A stretch of 61,671 nt of DNA from Heyndrickxia sporothermodurans (GTDB lineage: Bacteria > Bacillota > Bacilli > Bacillales > Bacillaceae_C), in NCBI RefSeq assembly GCF_016785185.1, contig NZ_JAEKDY010000007.1; one strand, 5' to 3'. The position numbers and the translations under genes were made by a program. Below, piece after piece: positions 16,797 to 27,700 of the stretch. The stretch's first letter is position 1, and the number at the start of each line of letters is the position of its first letter. The notes beneath the pieces were generated by a model. That model searched no databases and had not been told where the DNA came from. It was given only the letters and a program-made list of their open reading frames with translations.

Positions 16797-19151
16797 ATGT
16801 ATATAATGATGACTTTATTTGCTTGTTTTCCTTTGATAATTGGAATTTTAGGGTTATTTATTTTGGAACGCTCTAGAATTTCAATTTCCTTATTTTTGTT
16901 TCTTATTAATATTATTTTATGGCAATTGAGTGTTGCGGTCCTTTATGCTCATAAAATATTTGACATATACACAATAGAATTTTTATTTAGGCTATTTAGA
17001 TGGGGATCGATTTTTTTAGCCCCAAATTTAATGTATATATGTTACCTCTTGTTTACTGAACTATCTCCTAATTTTAACAAAAGTTGGTTGCGGTTTATTG
17101 TAAGCAGGTATACAGTTATTCTATTGTCCGCTTGGGGATTAGTCGTATTTTTAATCGGCATGAGTCCTTATGGTGTGAATAAGCTTGTAATGATGAATGG
17201 GATAGATGGATCAAATTTCTTGTTTCCCATTGGTGGAAAAGGTAGTGGATTCTATTTTTCCATGCTTATCATAATGTTTATTTGTCTATTTTTTTGTTTT
17301 CTATTATCAGCAAAAATTGAAGATAAGCAGATGAAATCCTATACAAGACAATTTTTAGTAGCTACTACGTTAGGTTATACTATAGGCTTTCTAAATGTTT
17401 TCCCACAAAGTAAATTACTAGGGAGTAGCTTAGCAGTTATTGTTTTTGCTACATCTATTTTCATTACAATAATAAGAATTCATCAGAAGAAAATTAAGAG
17501 TATGAATGATGAAATTAAAAAACACCAAGAGTTTTTGCGAACAACGATCGATATGAATCCTAGTTTGATTTATGCTATAAACGAAAAAAAAGAATTTACA
17601 CTTGTAAATAAAGCTTTTGCTCAATTATATAAAAAGGTACCGAAGGAATTGGAAGGTCATTCGGTGGAAATCCTTTATGATGAAAAAGAGGAACAAAAAC
17701 TGTATGAAATTAACGAAATGAATGAACAATGTGTTCCCGAGGAAATTACCTTGAATAAAAATGGAAATAAAATATGGTTACAATCAGTAAAAATTCCGAT
17801 TGAAGCATATAATGATGAAAAAATTATTCTCGGTGTTTCTACCGATATAACGGAAAGAAAAAAACAAGAAGAAGAAATGAAATACTTAGCTTTTCATGAT
17901 ACATTAACGGGCTTGCCGAATCGTCGCAAGTTTAATATCGACTTAATCGAATTCACAGAAAATGCAAAAACTCACAACAAGCATTTCGCGGTCTTTTTTC
18001 TCGATTTAGATCGATTTAAATATATAAATGATACAATGAGCCATGCAACCGGAGATACGTTACTCTCATTAGTTGCATACCAACTGGAAACTTGCAGTGA
18101 AGAAAATGAAGACTTTTTAGTATACCGAATTGGCGGAGATGAATTTACAATCATTTTACCGAATAGCCGTGCGATTGAAGCCGAGTTATTTGCTTTGAAG
18201 ATTCTTAAAAAGTTTAAAGAGCCGCTAACGATTAAAGGAAATCCTCTTTTTATTACACCAAGTATCGGTATTAGTATTTTTCCAGAAGATGGCGAAAATG
18301 CGGAAACGTTGATGAAAAATGCGGACACCGCAATGTATTTCGTAAAGGAAAAAGGGAAAAATGGTTACAAATTATTTCAGTCTGATATGAAAGAAACGTT
18401 TTACCGTAAAATGATGATTGAAAAGGGATTAAGAAAGGCTATTGATGCAGAAGAATTTACATTAGTTTATCAACCGCAATTAGATTTAAAAAACAACGTT
18501 GTTATAGGTGCGGAAGCCTTGTTAAGGTGGAATAGCGAAGAATTTGGAATGGTTCCACCAAGTGAGTTTATTCCAGTTGCAGAAGAAGTTGGCTTAATCA
18601 ATCAGATTGGTGAGTGGGTGTTACTAACCGCCTGTAAGCAATGTAAAGAATGGAATATTGAAGGTAGAGATCCAATAAAAATTGCAGTAAATATTTCAAT
18701 GAAACAATTTTTAGAGGGGGACTTTGTTTACAAAGTATCTAGAATTTTAGATGAAACACAACTAAATCCTACTTATTTAGAACTTGAAATAACTGAGAAG
18801 ATAGCCATGACCAATCATGAAAAAGTAATTGAGATAATAGAGTCTTTAAAATCATTAGGAGTTAGAATAGCCATTGATGATTTTGGTACAGGATACTCTT
18901 CTTTAAATTATTTAGGGAAAATCCCAATTGATGTACTTAAAATCGATCGATCATTAGTAAAAAACATTTCTTTGAATAATAAGAATGCAACAATTGTTCA
19001 AAGCATTATATCCGTCACAAAAAAATTACAAATAGATGTAATTGCCGTAGGAATTGAAACAAAGGAAGAATTACAATATTTAAAAAACATGGATTGTTAT
19101 ACCGGGCAAGGATACTTTATATCAAAACCGAAAGAACATCCGTTTAGTTGA
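16797..19151 (+). CDS. Membrane PAS-GGDEF-EAL cyclic-di-GMP protein
   Basis: A 784-residue protein. The first 225 residues hold about seven membrane helices resembling the sensor region of some histidine kinases. A PAS domain (about 250-355) is followed by a GGDEF domain with intact RIGGDEF and an EAL domain with intact GAEALLRW, NIS, DDFGTGYSSL and LKID. The late motif usually written AEGVET reads AVGIET (GTA codon), losing its first Glu, so phosphodiesterase activity may be weakened. ATG 16797 is preferred: an AGGTG element precedes it, while the longer reading would overlap the ketosynthase gene by 50 nt. Confidence 0.87.
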   Translation: MYIMMTLFACFPLIIGILGLFILERSRISISLFLFLINIILWQLSVAVLYAHKIFDIYTIEFLFRLFRWGSIFLAPNLMYICYLLFTELSPNFNKSWLRFIVSRYTVILLSAWGLVVFLIGMSPYGVNKLVMMNGIDGSNFLFPIGGKGSGFYFSMLIIMFICLFFCFLLSAKIEDKQMKSYTRQFLVATTLGYTIGFLNVFPQSKLLGSSLAVIVFATSIFITIIRIHQKKIKSMNDEIKKHQEFLRTTIDMNPSLIYAINEKKEFTLVNKAFAQLYKKVPKELEGHSVEILYDEKEEQKLYEINEMNEQCVPEEITLNKNGNKIWLQSVKIPIEAYNDEKIILGVSTDITERKKQEEEMKYLAFHDTLTGLPNRRKFNIDLIEFTENAKTHNKHFAVFFLDLDRFKYINDTMSHATGDTLLSLVAYQLETCSEENEDFLVYRIGGDEFTIILPNSRAIEAELFALKILKKFKEPLTIKGNPLFITPSIGISIFPEDGENAETLMKNADTAMYFVKEKGKNGYKLFQSDMKETFYRKMMIEKGLRKAIDAEEFTLVYQPQLDLKNNVVIGAEALLRWNSEEFGMVPPSEFIPVAEEVGLINQIGEWVLLTACKQCKEWNIEGRDPIKIAVNISMKQFLEGDFVYKVSRILDETQLNPTYLELEITEKIAMTNHEKVIEIIESLKSLGVRIAIDDFGTGYSSLNYLGKIPIDVLKIDRSLVKNISLNNKNATIVQSIISVTKKLQIDVIAVGIETKEELQYLKNMDCYTGQGYFISKPKEHPFS

Positions 19152-19158
19152 AGTGAAT

Positions 19159-19197
19159 CCTTTAAGTTGGACTATGAAGTCAACTTAAGGGGTTTTT
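19159..19197 (+). terminator. Terminator after the GGDEF-EAL gene
   Basis: ttaagttg(g)act pairs with agtcaacttaa with a one-base bulge, followed by a T run at 19193-19198. Confidence 0.8.
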
Positions 19198-19221
19198 TAT
19201 TTTATGGGAATATGCGAGGTG

Positions 19222-19238
19222 ATGTATTATTATTCATT
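19222..19238 (-). promoter_or_regulatory. Upstream ARG box (ArgR/AhrC operator) of argC
   Basis: Read on the minus strand this is AATGAATAATAATACAT, matching the Bacillus ARG box (CATGAATAAAAATTCAAG) at its ATGAATAA core and in spacing of the second half-site. It lies about 85 bp before the promoter-overlapping box, compatible with looping by hexameric AhrC. Confidence 0.55.
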
Positions 19239-19304
19239 TGTTTATACAGGTTTGTTAAATTATTTATTAATACATAGGATAAAATAATTATTTTTTTAAA
19301 AAAT

Positions 19305-19334
19305 ATTGTATAGTTATTCATTAGTTGTTATAAT
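19305..19334 (+). promoter_or_regulatory. argC promoter with ARG box
   Basis: TTGTAT (19306-19311), a 17-nt spacer and TATAAT (19329-19334) form a SigA-type promoter. An ARG box (minus strand AATGAATAACTATACAAT, 19305-19322) covers the -35 and spacer, so arginine-bound ArgR/AhrC should repress it. Confidence 0.65.
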
Positions 19335-19358
19335 AATTCAAAATTAATGGAGGTGATT

Positions 19359-20399
19359 ATGGTGAAAGTTGGAGTCATAGGTGCTAATGGCTACGGAGGT
19401 GTCGAACTACTTAGATTACTGAAACAACATCCCCTCGTAAATGTAGAAAAAGTCATCTCTCATTCAACACAAGGATGTAAACTGACTGAGCAATATCCCC
19501 ATTTAAACGATGTATATGAAATGACCCTTGAGAAAATTGATATTGAAGAAATCGCTAGTAATGTAGATTTACTTTTTTTTGCAACACCATCCGGCGTGTC
19601 AAAAGAAATTATTCCTCCATTTCTAGAAAGGAAGGTTAAATGTATCGATCTGTCTGGCGATTTTCGATTGAAGGATGGGCTCCTTTATGAAAAATGGTAC
19701 AAAAACACTCAAGCAAAAAATGAGTTGTTACAAAACGCTACATATGGATTAACCGAGTTATTCCGTTCAGAAATAAAAAATGGGCATTTAATTGCAAATC
19801 CTGGTTGTTATCCAACGGCAACAATACTTGGAGTATATCCTGCATTGAAGGCAAAATGGATTGATCAGAAATCCATCATTATTGATGGCAAATCAGGTAT
19901 TTCGGGGGCGGGAAGAAATGCATCCATAGGTAATATATTTGCAGAAATCAATGAAAATATGAAAGCATATAAAATTGGTCTGCACCAACACATTCCGGAA
20001 ATTGAGCAACTGCTAAATGTAATAAGTGGAGAGGAAGCACGGATATCCTTCACTACCCATCTGGTTCCAATGACGAGAGGGATTATGTGCACGATCTATG
20101 CTGATCTAAAGGAAACTATTTCAACACAAGAAATGATTGATTTATATAAAGAGACTTATAAAGATGAATATTTTGTTCGTATCCGTTCAGCAAATGAATG
20201 GCCTGCAACAAAGGAAGTAACAGGTTCCAATTTTTGTGATATTGGTTTAAGAGTTGACGAAAGGACGAACCGTTTAGTAATCGTTTCAGTCATTGATAAT
20301 CTCGTTAAAGGTGCGGCTGGTCAAGCGATTCAAAATATGAACGTAATAAATGCTTGGTATGAAAAAACAGGCTTAGAAAACGTACCGTTATATCCGTAA
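19359..20399 (+). CDS. argC: N-acetyl-gamma-glutamyl-phosphate reductase ArgC
   Basis: 346 residues; makes N-acetylglutamate semialdehyde with NADPH. The NADP motif GVIGANGYGGVELLRLL is at the N-terminus, and the catalytic-Cys motif NPGCYPTA lies near residue 150. ATG 19359 (GTG 19362 is equally possible) is chosen because GGAGG at 19349-19353 overlaps the longer ATG at 19347. First gene of argCJBD-carAB-argF. Confidence 0.95.
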   Translation: MVKVGVIGANGYGGVELLRLLKQHPLVNVEKVISHSTQGCKLTEQYPHLNDVYEMTLEKIDIEEIASNVDLLFFATPSGVSKEIIPPFLERKVKCIDLSGDFRLKDGLLYEKWYKNTQAKNELLQNATYGLTELFRSEIKNGHLIANPGCYPTATILGVYPALKAKWIDQKSIIIDGKSGISGAGRNASIGNIFAEINENMKAYKIGLHQHIPEIEQLLNVISGEEARISFTTHLVPMTRGIMCTIYADLKETISTQEMIDLYKETYKDEYFVRIRSANEWPATKEVTGSNFCDIGLRVDERTNRLVIVSVIDNLVKGAAGQAIQNMNVINAWYEKTGLENVPLYP

Positions 20400-20414
20400 A
20401 AGGAGGAAATTTGG

Positions 20415-21662
20415 ATGAATAGTGTTAATCAAGTGGATACGTTAAAAGAAAACAAAGGAAGTTTAATAGACGGAAGTATAACATCACCCTTAGGATTTTT
20501 AGCAGGTGGATTATTTTGTGGCATTAAACGGAAAAGATTGGATTTGGCTTGGCTTTATTCGGAAGTACCTGCAACAGCAGCTGCAGTATACACAACAAAT
20601 TTATTTCAAGCACCACCATTAAAAGTAACGCAAGATAGTATTCAATCCAGTGGGAAAATACAAGGCGTCATCGTTAACTCAGGAAATGCGAATGCATGTA
20701 CGGGAGAAGAAGGACTGAAAAACGCCCTTTTAATGAGACAAAAATTTGCGGAACATCTTGGTGTCCGTGAACACTTAATAGCTGTTAGTTCAACAGGAAT
20801 AATTGGTGAACAATTACCAATAGAAAAGATTGTAAACGGAATATTGAATATGACTGATTTTTATCAACAAAACGATGCAGCTAGCTTTGAAGCGGCGATA
20901 TTAACAACGGATACATTTGTTAAGCATGCATGTGCGGAGCTGAAAATTGATGGTAAAACTGTAACGATTGGCGGGGCAGCAAAAGGTTCGGGAATGATCC
21001 ATCCCAATATGGCAACGATGTTAGCATTTATTACGACAGATGCAAATATCCAGCAAGATGCACTTAATCAATCATTAAAAAAGGTAACGGATGAAACATT
21101 TAACATGATTACGGTCGATGGTGATACGAGTACAAATGATACGGTCCTTATTCTGGCTAATGGCAAAGCTGGAAATAAAGAATTAACCCCAGCACATCCT
21201 GAGTGGCATGCATTTGAACAATGTTTGAAATTAGTATGTCAATCATTAGCAAAACAAATAGCAAGAGATGGGGAAGGAGCAACAAAACTGATCGAAGTAC
21301 AAGTTAAAGGTGCCGAAACTGATCAAGATGCCAAAAAGGTTGCGAAAGCAATAGTTGGTTCAAATCTTGTTAAGACAGCTATATATGGCGAAGATCCCAA
21401 TTGGGGGAGAATTATAGCAGCTATTGGTTATAGCGGTATTGAACTGGACCCTACAAAAATGAATGTATCCCTAGGGCCGTTTAAATTATTGGATAACGGA
21501 CTCCCATTTTCGTTTTCCGAAAAAGACGCAGCATATTATTTGCAACAGAATGAAACGATTCAAATTTTTGTTGATTTATCTGCTGCCAGTGGAAATGCGG
21601 TTGCCTGGGGATGTGATTTAACGTACGACTATGTCAAAATCAATGCATCTTATCGAACTTAA
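20415..21662 (+). CDS. argJ: Ornithine acetyltransferase / N-acetylglutamate synthase ArgJ
   Basis: 415 residues. It recycles the acetyl group from N-acetylornithine to glutamate and in Bacillus also makes N-acetylglutamate, which explains the absence of argA and argE here. The self-cleavage motif KGSGMIHPNMATML is present; cleavage before the Thr gives the alpha and beta chains. AGGAGG precedes the ATG. Confidence 0.95.
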   Translation: MNSVNQVDTLKENKGSLIDGSITSPLGFLAGGLFCGIKRKRLDLAWLYSEVPATAAAVYTTNLFQAPPLKVTQDSIQSSGKIQGVIVNSGNANACTGEEGLKNALLMRQKFAEHLGVREHLIAVSSTGIIGEQLPIEKIVNGILNMTDFYQQNDAASFEAAILTTDTFVKHACAELKIDGKTVTIGGAAKGSGMIHPNMATMLAFITTDANIQQDALNQSLKKVTDETFNMITVDGDTSTNDTVLILANGKAGNKELTPAHPEWHAFEQCLKLVCQSLAKQIARDGEGATKLIEVQVKGAETDQDAKKVAKAIVGSNLVKTAIYGEDPNWGRIIAAIGYSGIELDPTKMNVSLGPFKLLDNGLPFSFSEKDAAYYLQQNETIQIFVDLSAASGNAVAWGCDLTYDYVKINASYRT

Positions 21663-21687
21663 AGCTGAAAGAAGGGGCTGGTGAGGA

Positions 21688-22470
21688 TTGTCCTATATTG
21701 TTATTAAATGTGGAGGCAGCGTACTGGAGAACATTTCAAGTTCTTTTTATTCGAACATCGTAGACATTATGAAAAGTGGAAAGATGAAACCAATCATCGT
21801 GCATGGCGGAGGACCGGATATAACTACACTTCTTAAGAAGCTGGATATTGAAACAAGATTTATTAATGGAATACGCGTTACCTCGAAGGAAGTTTTAAGA
21901 ATCGTTGAAATGGTCTTGTCGGGTTCGTCTAATAAAATGGTTGTTCGGAATATTATTGCAAATGGCGGGGAGGCTATTGGACTAAGTGGCATTGACGGTA
22001 TGCTCCTAGAGGCAAAGCAGTTTGGAGAACATCACGAACTTGGTTTTGTCGGAGAGGTAGTTTCCGTAAAAAAGAGTTTACTAGATAAATTACTAGATGA
22101 ACATGTCATCCCGGTTATTTCTCCTATTGCCATTGATCGAAACGGACAGCATTGGAATATTAATGGTGATACCGCAGCAGCAGCTATTGCAAGGGAAATC
22201 AATGGATCATTATGTATGGTTACGAATGTAGCTGGAGTAATCAAAGAAGGTAAAATCCTTCATTTTATACAAGAGGTAGAGGTGGAAAACATGATTTCCA
22301 ATCAAATTATAACCGGCGGCATGATTCCTAAAGTGAATGCAGCCATTGAATGTTTACGCTCCGGAGTGAAAGAAGTTTCGATAATTAATGGTATGGATGA
22401 AAATGCATTACTGAAGTTAGTGAGCGGTGAGATGATTGGCACTAAATTTATGGAGGGAATTACATGTTAA
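21688..22470 (+). CDS. argB: N-acetylglutamate kinase ArgB
   Basis: 260 residues, amino-acid kinase fold, with KCGGSVLE at the N-terminus, IVHGGGPDI and the NGDTAAAAIA nucleotide-binding region. TTG start at 21688 with GAAGGGG about 10 nt upstream. The end overlaps argD by 7 nt, so translation is coupled. Confidence 0.94.
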   Translation: MSYIVIKCGGSVLENISSSFYSNIVDIMKSGKMKPIIVHGGGPDITTLLKKLDIETRFINGIRVTSKEVLRIVEMVLSGSSNKMVVRNIIANGGEAIGLSGIDGMLLEAKQFGEHHELGFVGEVVSVKKSLLDKLLDEHVIPVISPIAIDRNGQHWNINGDTAAAAIAREINGSLCMVTNVAGVIKEGKILHFIQEVEVENMISNQIITGGMIPKVNAAIECLRSGVKEVSIINGMDENALLKLVSGEMIGTKFMEGITC

Positions 22471-23654
22471 ATGGAATCTTGGATCCTGCAATTACTCCAG
22501 TTATGAATACGTATCAAAGAGCGCCTATTCATTTACAAAAAGGAAAAGGCAGCTATGTTTGGGATATGGAAGGGAATAAATACTTAGATTTTACTTCGGG
22601 AATTGCTACATGCAACCTTGGTCACGTGCCGGATACAGTGAAAAAGGCATTAGAAGAACAATTAGATATGTTATGGCATTGTTCAAATTTATATCATATT
22701 CAGGTTCAAGAGAAATTAGCCTCGTTTTTAACGGAAATCAGTTGTATGGATCAAGCATTTTTCTGTAATAGTGGTGCGGAAGCTAATGAGGCAGCTATTA
22801 AACTAGCAAGAATTTATGCGAACAATGTAAAGGGAAATGTATCGCCGGTTATTGTCACTTTTAAACAATCGTTTCATGGTCGAACCCTCGCTACATTATC
22901 GGCTACTGGGCAAGAAAAGGTGCAAAAAGGCTTTGCCCCGTTAATGCCAGGTTTTCAGTATCTTATTTATAATGATGTCAAAGATCTGGAAAAAATCGAA
23001 ACAATTACTCCTATTGCCGTTATGCTTGAGCTTGTTCAAGGTGAGGGTGGCGTCATCCCTGCAAAAAAAGAATGGATAGAGAAACTTGTAACGATTTGTA
23101 AGAAGAACAATATTTTACTTATCGTTGATGAAGTTCAAACAGGTATGGGGCGGACAGGAACGATGTTTGCCTATGAACAATATGACTTTGAACCAGACAT
23201 TGTTACACTTGCCAAAGGACTAGGATCTGGTTTTCCGATTGGTGCTATGCTTGCGAAAAATCCAATTGCAAAATCATTTGTGCCTGGCACACACGGAAGT
23301 ACATTCGGTGGAAACCCATTAGCTGCAGCAGCAGGAATGGCAACGGTTCAATTTTTAACGAGCAATATTATTTCTAAAAAAAACGAAATGATTACCTATT
23401 TATGGGATGGATTAAACTACTTAAAAAAAGCCCATCCAACTATTAAATCTATTCAAGGAAAGGGATTATTGATTGGGATTGTTGTGGATCGTGATGCCAA
23501 TCAAATAGTAGAAGCTGCCCGGAAGGAAGGAGTTCTTATTTTAACAGCTGGTCGAAATGTTGTCAGATTACTTCCTCCGTTGACTGTAACGGTAGAAGAG
23601 ATTGATCAGTTTCTTTATAGTTTTAATAAAATTTTGTATGAAATGGAGGGATGA
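22464..23654 (+). CDS. argD: Acetylornithine aminotransferase ArgD
   Basis: 396 residues, class III PLP aminotransferase. SGAEANEAAIKLAR and SFHGRTLATL bind substrate and phosphate, IVDEVQTGMGRTG holds the cofactor Asp, and LAKGLGSGFPIGAM holds the PLP Lys. It converts N-acetylglutamate semialdehyde to N-acetylornithine. carA begins 4 nt after the stop. Confidence 0.95.
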   Translation: MLNGILDPAITPVMNTYQRAPIHLQKGKGSYVWDMEGNKYLDFTSGIATCNLGHVPDTVKKALEEQLDMLWHCSNLYHIQVQEKLASFLTEISCMDQAFFCNSGAEANEAAIKLARIYANNVKGNVSPVIVTFKQSFHGRTLATLSATGQEKVQKGFAPLMPGFQYLIYNDVKDLEKIETITPIAVMLELVQGEGGVIPAKKEWIEKLVTICKKNNILLIVDEVQTGMGRTGTMFAYEQYDFEPDIVTLAKGLGSGFPIGAMLAKNPIAKSFVPGTHGSTFGGNPLAAAAGMATVQFLTSNIISKKNEMITYLWDGLNYLKKAHPTIKSIQGKGLLIGIVVDRDANQIVEAARKEGVLILTAGRNVVRLLPPLTVTVEEIDQFLYSFNKILYEMEG

Positions 23655-23658
23655 AACA

Positions 23659-24735
23659 ATGATTGCAGGTTATTTAACTCTTGAAACAGGAGAAGTTTTT
23701 GAAGGAGAAATAATCGGAAACATTTCTGAAGTTTGTGGGGAAATCGTTTTTAACACAAGTATGACAGGATATCAAGAGATTATGACAGATCCTTCCTATG
23801 CAGGTCAAATTGTCGTATTTACTTATCCATTAATAGGTAATTACGGAGTGAATAATAATGACAATGAAAGTCACATCCCACATGTGAAGGCAATTATTAC
23901 GAGTGAATTTTGTAGTCATCCAAGTCATTTTACTCAGACAAATTCGATGGACAATATTTTACAAAAACATAATATCCCATGTTTAACGAACGTAGATACG
24001 AGAGAATTAGTGAAAACCATTCGGAAAAAAGGAACGGTTAAAGGAATCATTTCCACTCGAAAGGTAAGTCCAAAACCATCATTAAATGATACACAACTCG
24101 TTGATCTAGTAACTTCTAAAGAGATTCGAACATATGAAAACAATGGTCCTCATATTATGCTCATGGATTTTGGTTTCAAAAAATCAATCTTACATTACTT
24201 GCTAGATTCTCATTGTAAGGTAACAGTCGTTCCGTATGATTATCCGCTAGAGAAAATATACAGCCTAAATCCAGATGGGATAGTGATTAGTAATGGACCT
24301 GGAGATCCACTTGCAGTGAGTAATCAATTGAAAAAGATAAAAGCAATCACGCAAAAGTTTCCAACCCTCGGAATTTGTTTAGGTCACCAATTAATCGCAT
24401 TAGCATATGGAGCAAAAACGAAAAAGCTCCATTTTGGACATCGTGGGGGAAATCATCCAGTGAAAGATGTGATAACAGGGAAAGTTTTTATCACATCACA
24501 AAATCATGGATATGTTGTTATTGATCAAACGATTGACGAACAACAGTTTATTGTTACATTCAAACATGTAAATGATGGAACGATTGAAGGCTTAGAGCAT
24601 CGCCAGCTACCAATTATCACTGTACAATTTCATCCTGAGGCACATCCTGGTCCTATGGATACTGAATATATCTTTGAAAAATACATCAATTTACTTAAAC
24701 AAAAAATGGGAGTAATGCAGTATGCCTTACAATAA
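23659..24735 (+). CDS. carA: Carbamoyl-phosphate synthase small subunit, arginine type
   Basis: 358 residues. An N-terminal CPSase domain is followed by a class I glutamine amidotransferase domain with the Cys nucleophile in GICLGHQL and the His/Glu pair in QFHPEAHPGP. It supplies ammonia to CarB. ATG 23659 follows GGAGGG at 8 nt; an in-frame upstream start inside argD is rejected. Its location in the arg operon marks it as the arginine-specific isozyme. It overlaps carB by 14 nt. Confidence 0.93.
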   Translation: MIAGYLTLETGEVFEGEIIGNISEVCGEIVFNTSMTGYQEIMTDPSYAGQIVVFTYPLIGNYGVNNNDNESHIPHVKAIITSEFCSHPSHFTQTNSMDNILQKHNIPCLTNVDTRELVKTIRKKGTVKGIISTRKVSPKPSLNDTQLVDLVTSKEIRTYENNGPHIMLMDFGFKKSILHYLLDSHCKVTVVPYDYPLEKIYSLNPDGIVISNGPGDPLAVSNQLKKIKAITQKFPTLGICLGHQLIALAYGAKTKKLHFGHRGGNHPVKDVITGKVFITSQNHGYVVIDQTIDEQQFIVTFKHVNDGTIEGLEHRQLPIITVQFHPEAHPGPMDTEYIFEKYINLLKQKMGVMQYALQ

Positions 24736-27700
24736 CAACATAAAAAAAGTTCTCGTCATCGGATCCGGTCCAATTGTAATTGGGCAAGCAGCTGAATTTG
24801 ATTATGCTGGGACCCAAAGCTGTCTCGCATTGAAAGAAGAAGGTATTGAAGTTGTATTATTAAATAGTAATCCAGCAACCATCATGACCGATGAACAAAT
24901 TGCGGATCGAATTTATATCGAACCAATTACTGTAGAAACAGTTGAGGAAATTATTAAAATTGAAAAACCTGATGGTGTAATCGGTACACTAGGCGGGCAA
25001 ACAGGATTAAATATAACTGTTCAACTTTATGAAAAAAATATTTTAGAAAAATATAATGTGACATTACTAGGTACTTCTGTAGATTCGATCAAAAAAGGAG
25101 AAGATCGTGAAAAGTTCAGGAAATTAATGATTCAAATAAATGAGCCTATTCCTCAATCGATGATTGTTCATAGTGTAGATGAGGGAATAAAGTTTGTTGA
25201 AAAAATAGGGTTTCCGGTTATTATCCGTCCGGCATATACATTAGGCGGTGCAGGAGGGGGCTTCGCAAATAGCTTTGATGAGTTGATTCCTGTTTTGCAA
25301 AAAGGATTATCACTTAGTCCAATTAATCAAGTTTTAGTGGAAACAAGTATTAAAGGGTGGAAAGAAATAGAATATGAAGTTGTAAGAGATGTCAATGATA
25401 CTTGTATTATTGTATGTAATATGGAAAATTTCGATCCAGTCGGTGTACATACTGGAGATTCAATTGTTGTAGCTCCGTCGCAAACATTATCAGACGTGCA
25501 ATATCAAATTCTTCGTAATGCCTCATTAAAGGTTATTCGTGCACTGGGAGTGATTGGAGGGTGTAATATCCAATTTGCTCTGGATCCGAAATCCAATCAA
25601 TACTATATTATTGAAGTTAACCCCAGGGTTAGTCGTTCATCTGCGCTCGCTTCAAAAGCAACAGGCTACCCAATTGCCAGAATAGCAACAAAATGTGCAA
25701 TTGGCTATCACTTGGATGAGATTATAAATCCAGTGACGGGAACAACATTTGCTTCATTTGAGCCCGCACTAGACTATATAGTCGTGAAGCTACCGCGTTT
25801 TCCATTTGATAAATTTCCCGAAGCTAATAGAAAATTAGGGACGCAAATGAAGGCTACGGGAGAAACGATGGCAATTGATCGTACATTTGAAGGGGCTTTA
25901 AATAAAGCATTGCGCTCAATCGAATATAAGGTAGATGGTCTTTCACACCCTTATGTCGAACAATGTACGGATGAACAATTAAAACATCATATAAATGAAC
26001 CAACAGATCTTCGTTTATTTGCCATCGCCAAAGCTCTTAGAAAAGGGATTTCAATGAATGAACTATACGAATCTACAAAAATAGATTATTGGTTTTTGAA
26101 TAAAATGAAAGGAATGATTCATTTTGAAAACATAATTAAACAATATACGATCGATAATATTCCAATTGAACAATTGGAAAAAGCAAAGAAAATGAATATG
26201 AGTGATAAATATATTAGTTCACTTTTGAAATGCAAAGAACAACAAATAAGACAAAAAAGAAAAGAACACAATCTCACCCCTTCTTATAAGTTGGTCGATA
26301 CTTGTGCGGGAGAATTTGAGGCTCAAACCCCGTACTATTATTCAACTTGGAATGGCATGAACGAAGTAGACGTAACAAATAAGAAAAAGGCTTTAATTAT
26401 TGGTTCCGGCCCTATTCGTATCGGCCAAGGAATTGAGTTTGATTATTGTTGTGTACATGCAATTTTGGCATTAAAAAAACAAGGATATGAAACGATTGTT
26501 GTTAATAATAATCCCGAAACAGTCAGTACGGACTATTCAGTAGCCGATAAATTATATTTTGAGCCGATTACTTTTGAAGATGTACTTCATATCGTTGAAA
26601 AAGAAAAACCGGATGGTGTTTTTATTCAATTTGGCGGACAAACAGCGATAAATTTAGCAGAAGAACTTGTATATGCCGGTGTTAAAGTTTTTGGTACATC
26701 AATAGAGGCGATTGATTTATTAGAAGATCGACAGCAATTTTATCAACTTCTAAATAAATTGAACATACCACATATACAAGGGGAAATAGCCTATAACAAT
26801 GAAATGGTTAAAAAAATCGCCAATCAATTAAGTTATCCTGTAATCATTCGTCCATCCTATGTGATCGGTGGCCAATCCATGTCGATTCTTTATAAGGAAG
26901 AAGAGTTGGAGAGCTATTTGTCATCCTTGACATATACGGATGAACGAATCTGGCCATTAGTAGTTGATCAGTATCTTCCTGGTTTGGAATGTGAACTGGA
27001 CTGTATTAGTGACGGGAATGATGTATTTATCCCCGGTATATTTGAACATATTGAAAAAGCAGGTGTTCATTCGGGGGACAGTATCAGTGTATACCCGCCA
27101 AAAACATTAACTACGAAGGAAAAGCAACTTTTACATTATTATACAAGAAAAATATGTAAAGAAGCTGGAATTGTCGGAGTTGCAAACATCCAGTTTGTCA
27201 TCCATCAACAGCAAATCTATTGTCTGGAAGTAAATCCACGTGCTTCAAGAACTGTACCAATTTTAAGCAAAATTACTGGTATTCCAATTATTGATATCGG
27301 GATTTCCGTCCAACTTGGAAAGTCTCTAGAACAAACTGGAATCGCATCGGAAGCGGCATTTACTTCTATTAAAGCACCGGTCTTTTCTTTTCGGAAATTA
27401 CAGGATGTTGACCCGATTTTAGGACCGGAAATGAAATCAACAGGGGAAGTACTAGGTTTAGGTAATACGTATGAAACAGCATTATGTAAAGCTATGAATG
27501 TAAATGAGACGGATCGTGATGACTCTCTTTCTCTTTTTTGCTCAATCAATGATCGGGAAAAGGAGACATTCATTCAATTCATAAAGAAGATCAATTGTAA
27601 AATCTATGCGACTGAAGGGACTGCACGAAGTTTAATAGAAAATGGAGTAATGGCAGTTTCTATTGAAAAAGAAAAGCAAAAGGTAAGTGAAATCTTTGAT

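Noticed and set aside
23602..23658. Longer carA start inside argD
   Set aside because: The added residues do not look like CarA, and GGAGGG sits 8 nt before ATG 23659.
27217..27573. 118-codon minus-strand frame inside carB
   Set aside because: Antisense shadow of a highly conserved coding region; no start signal.
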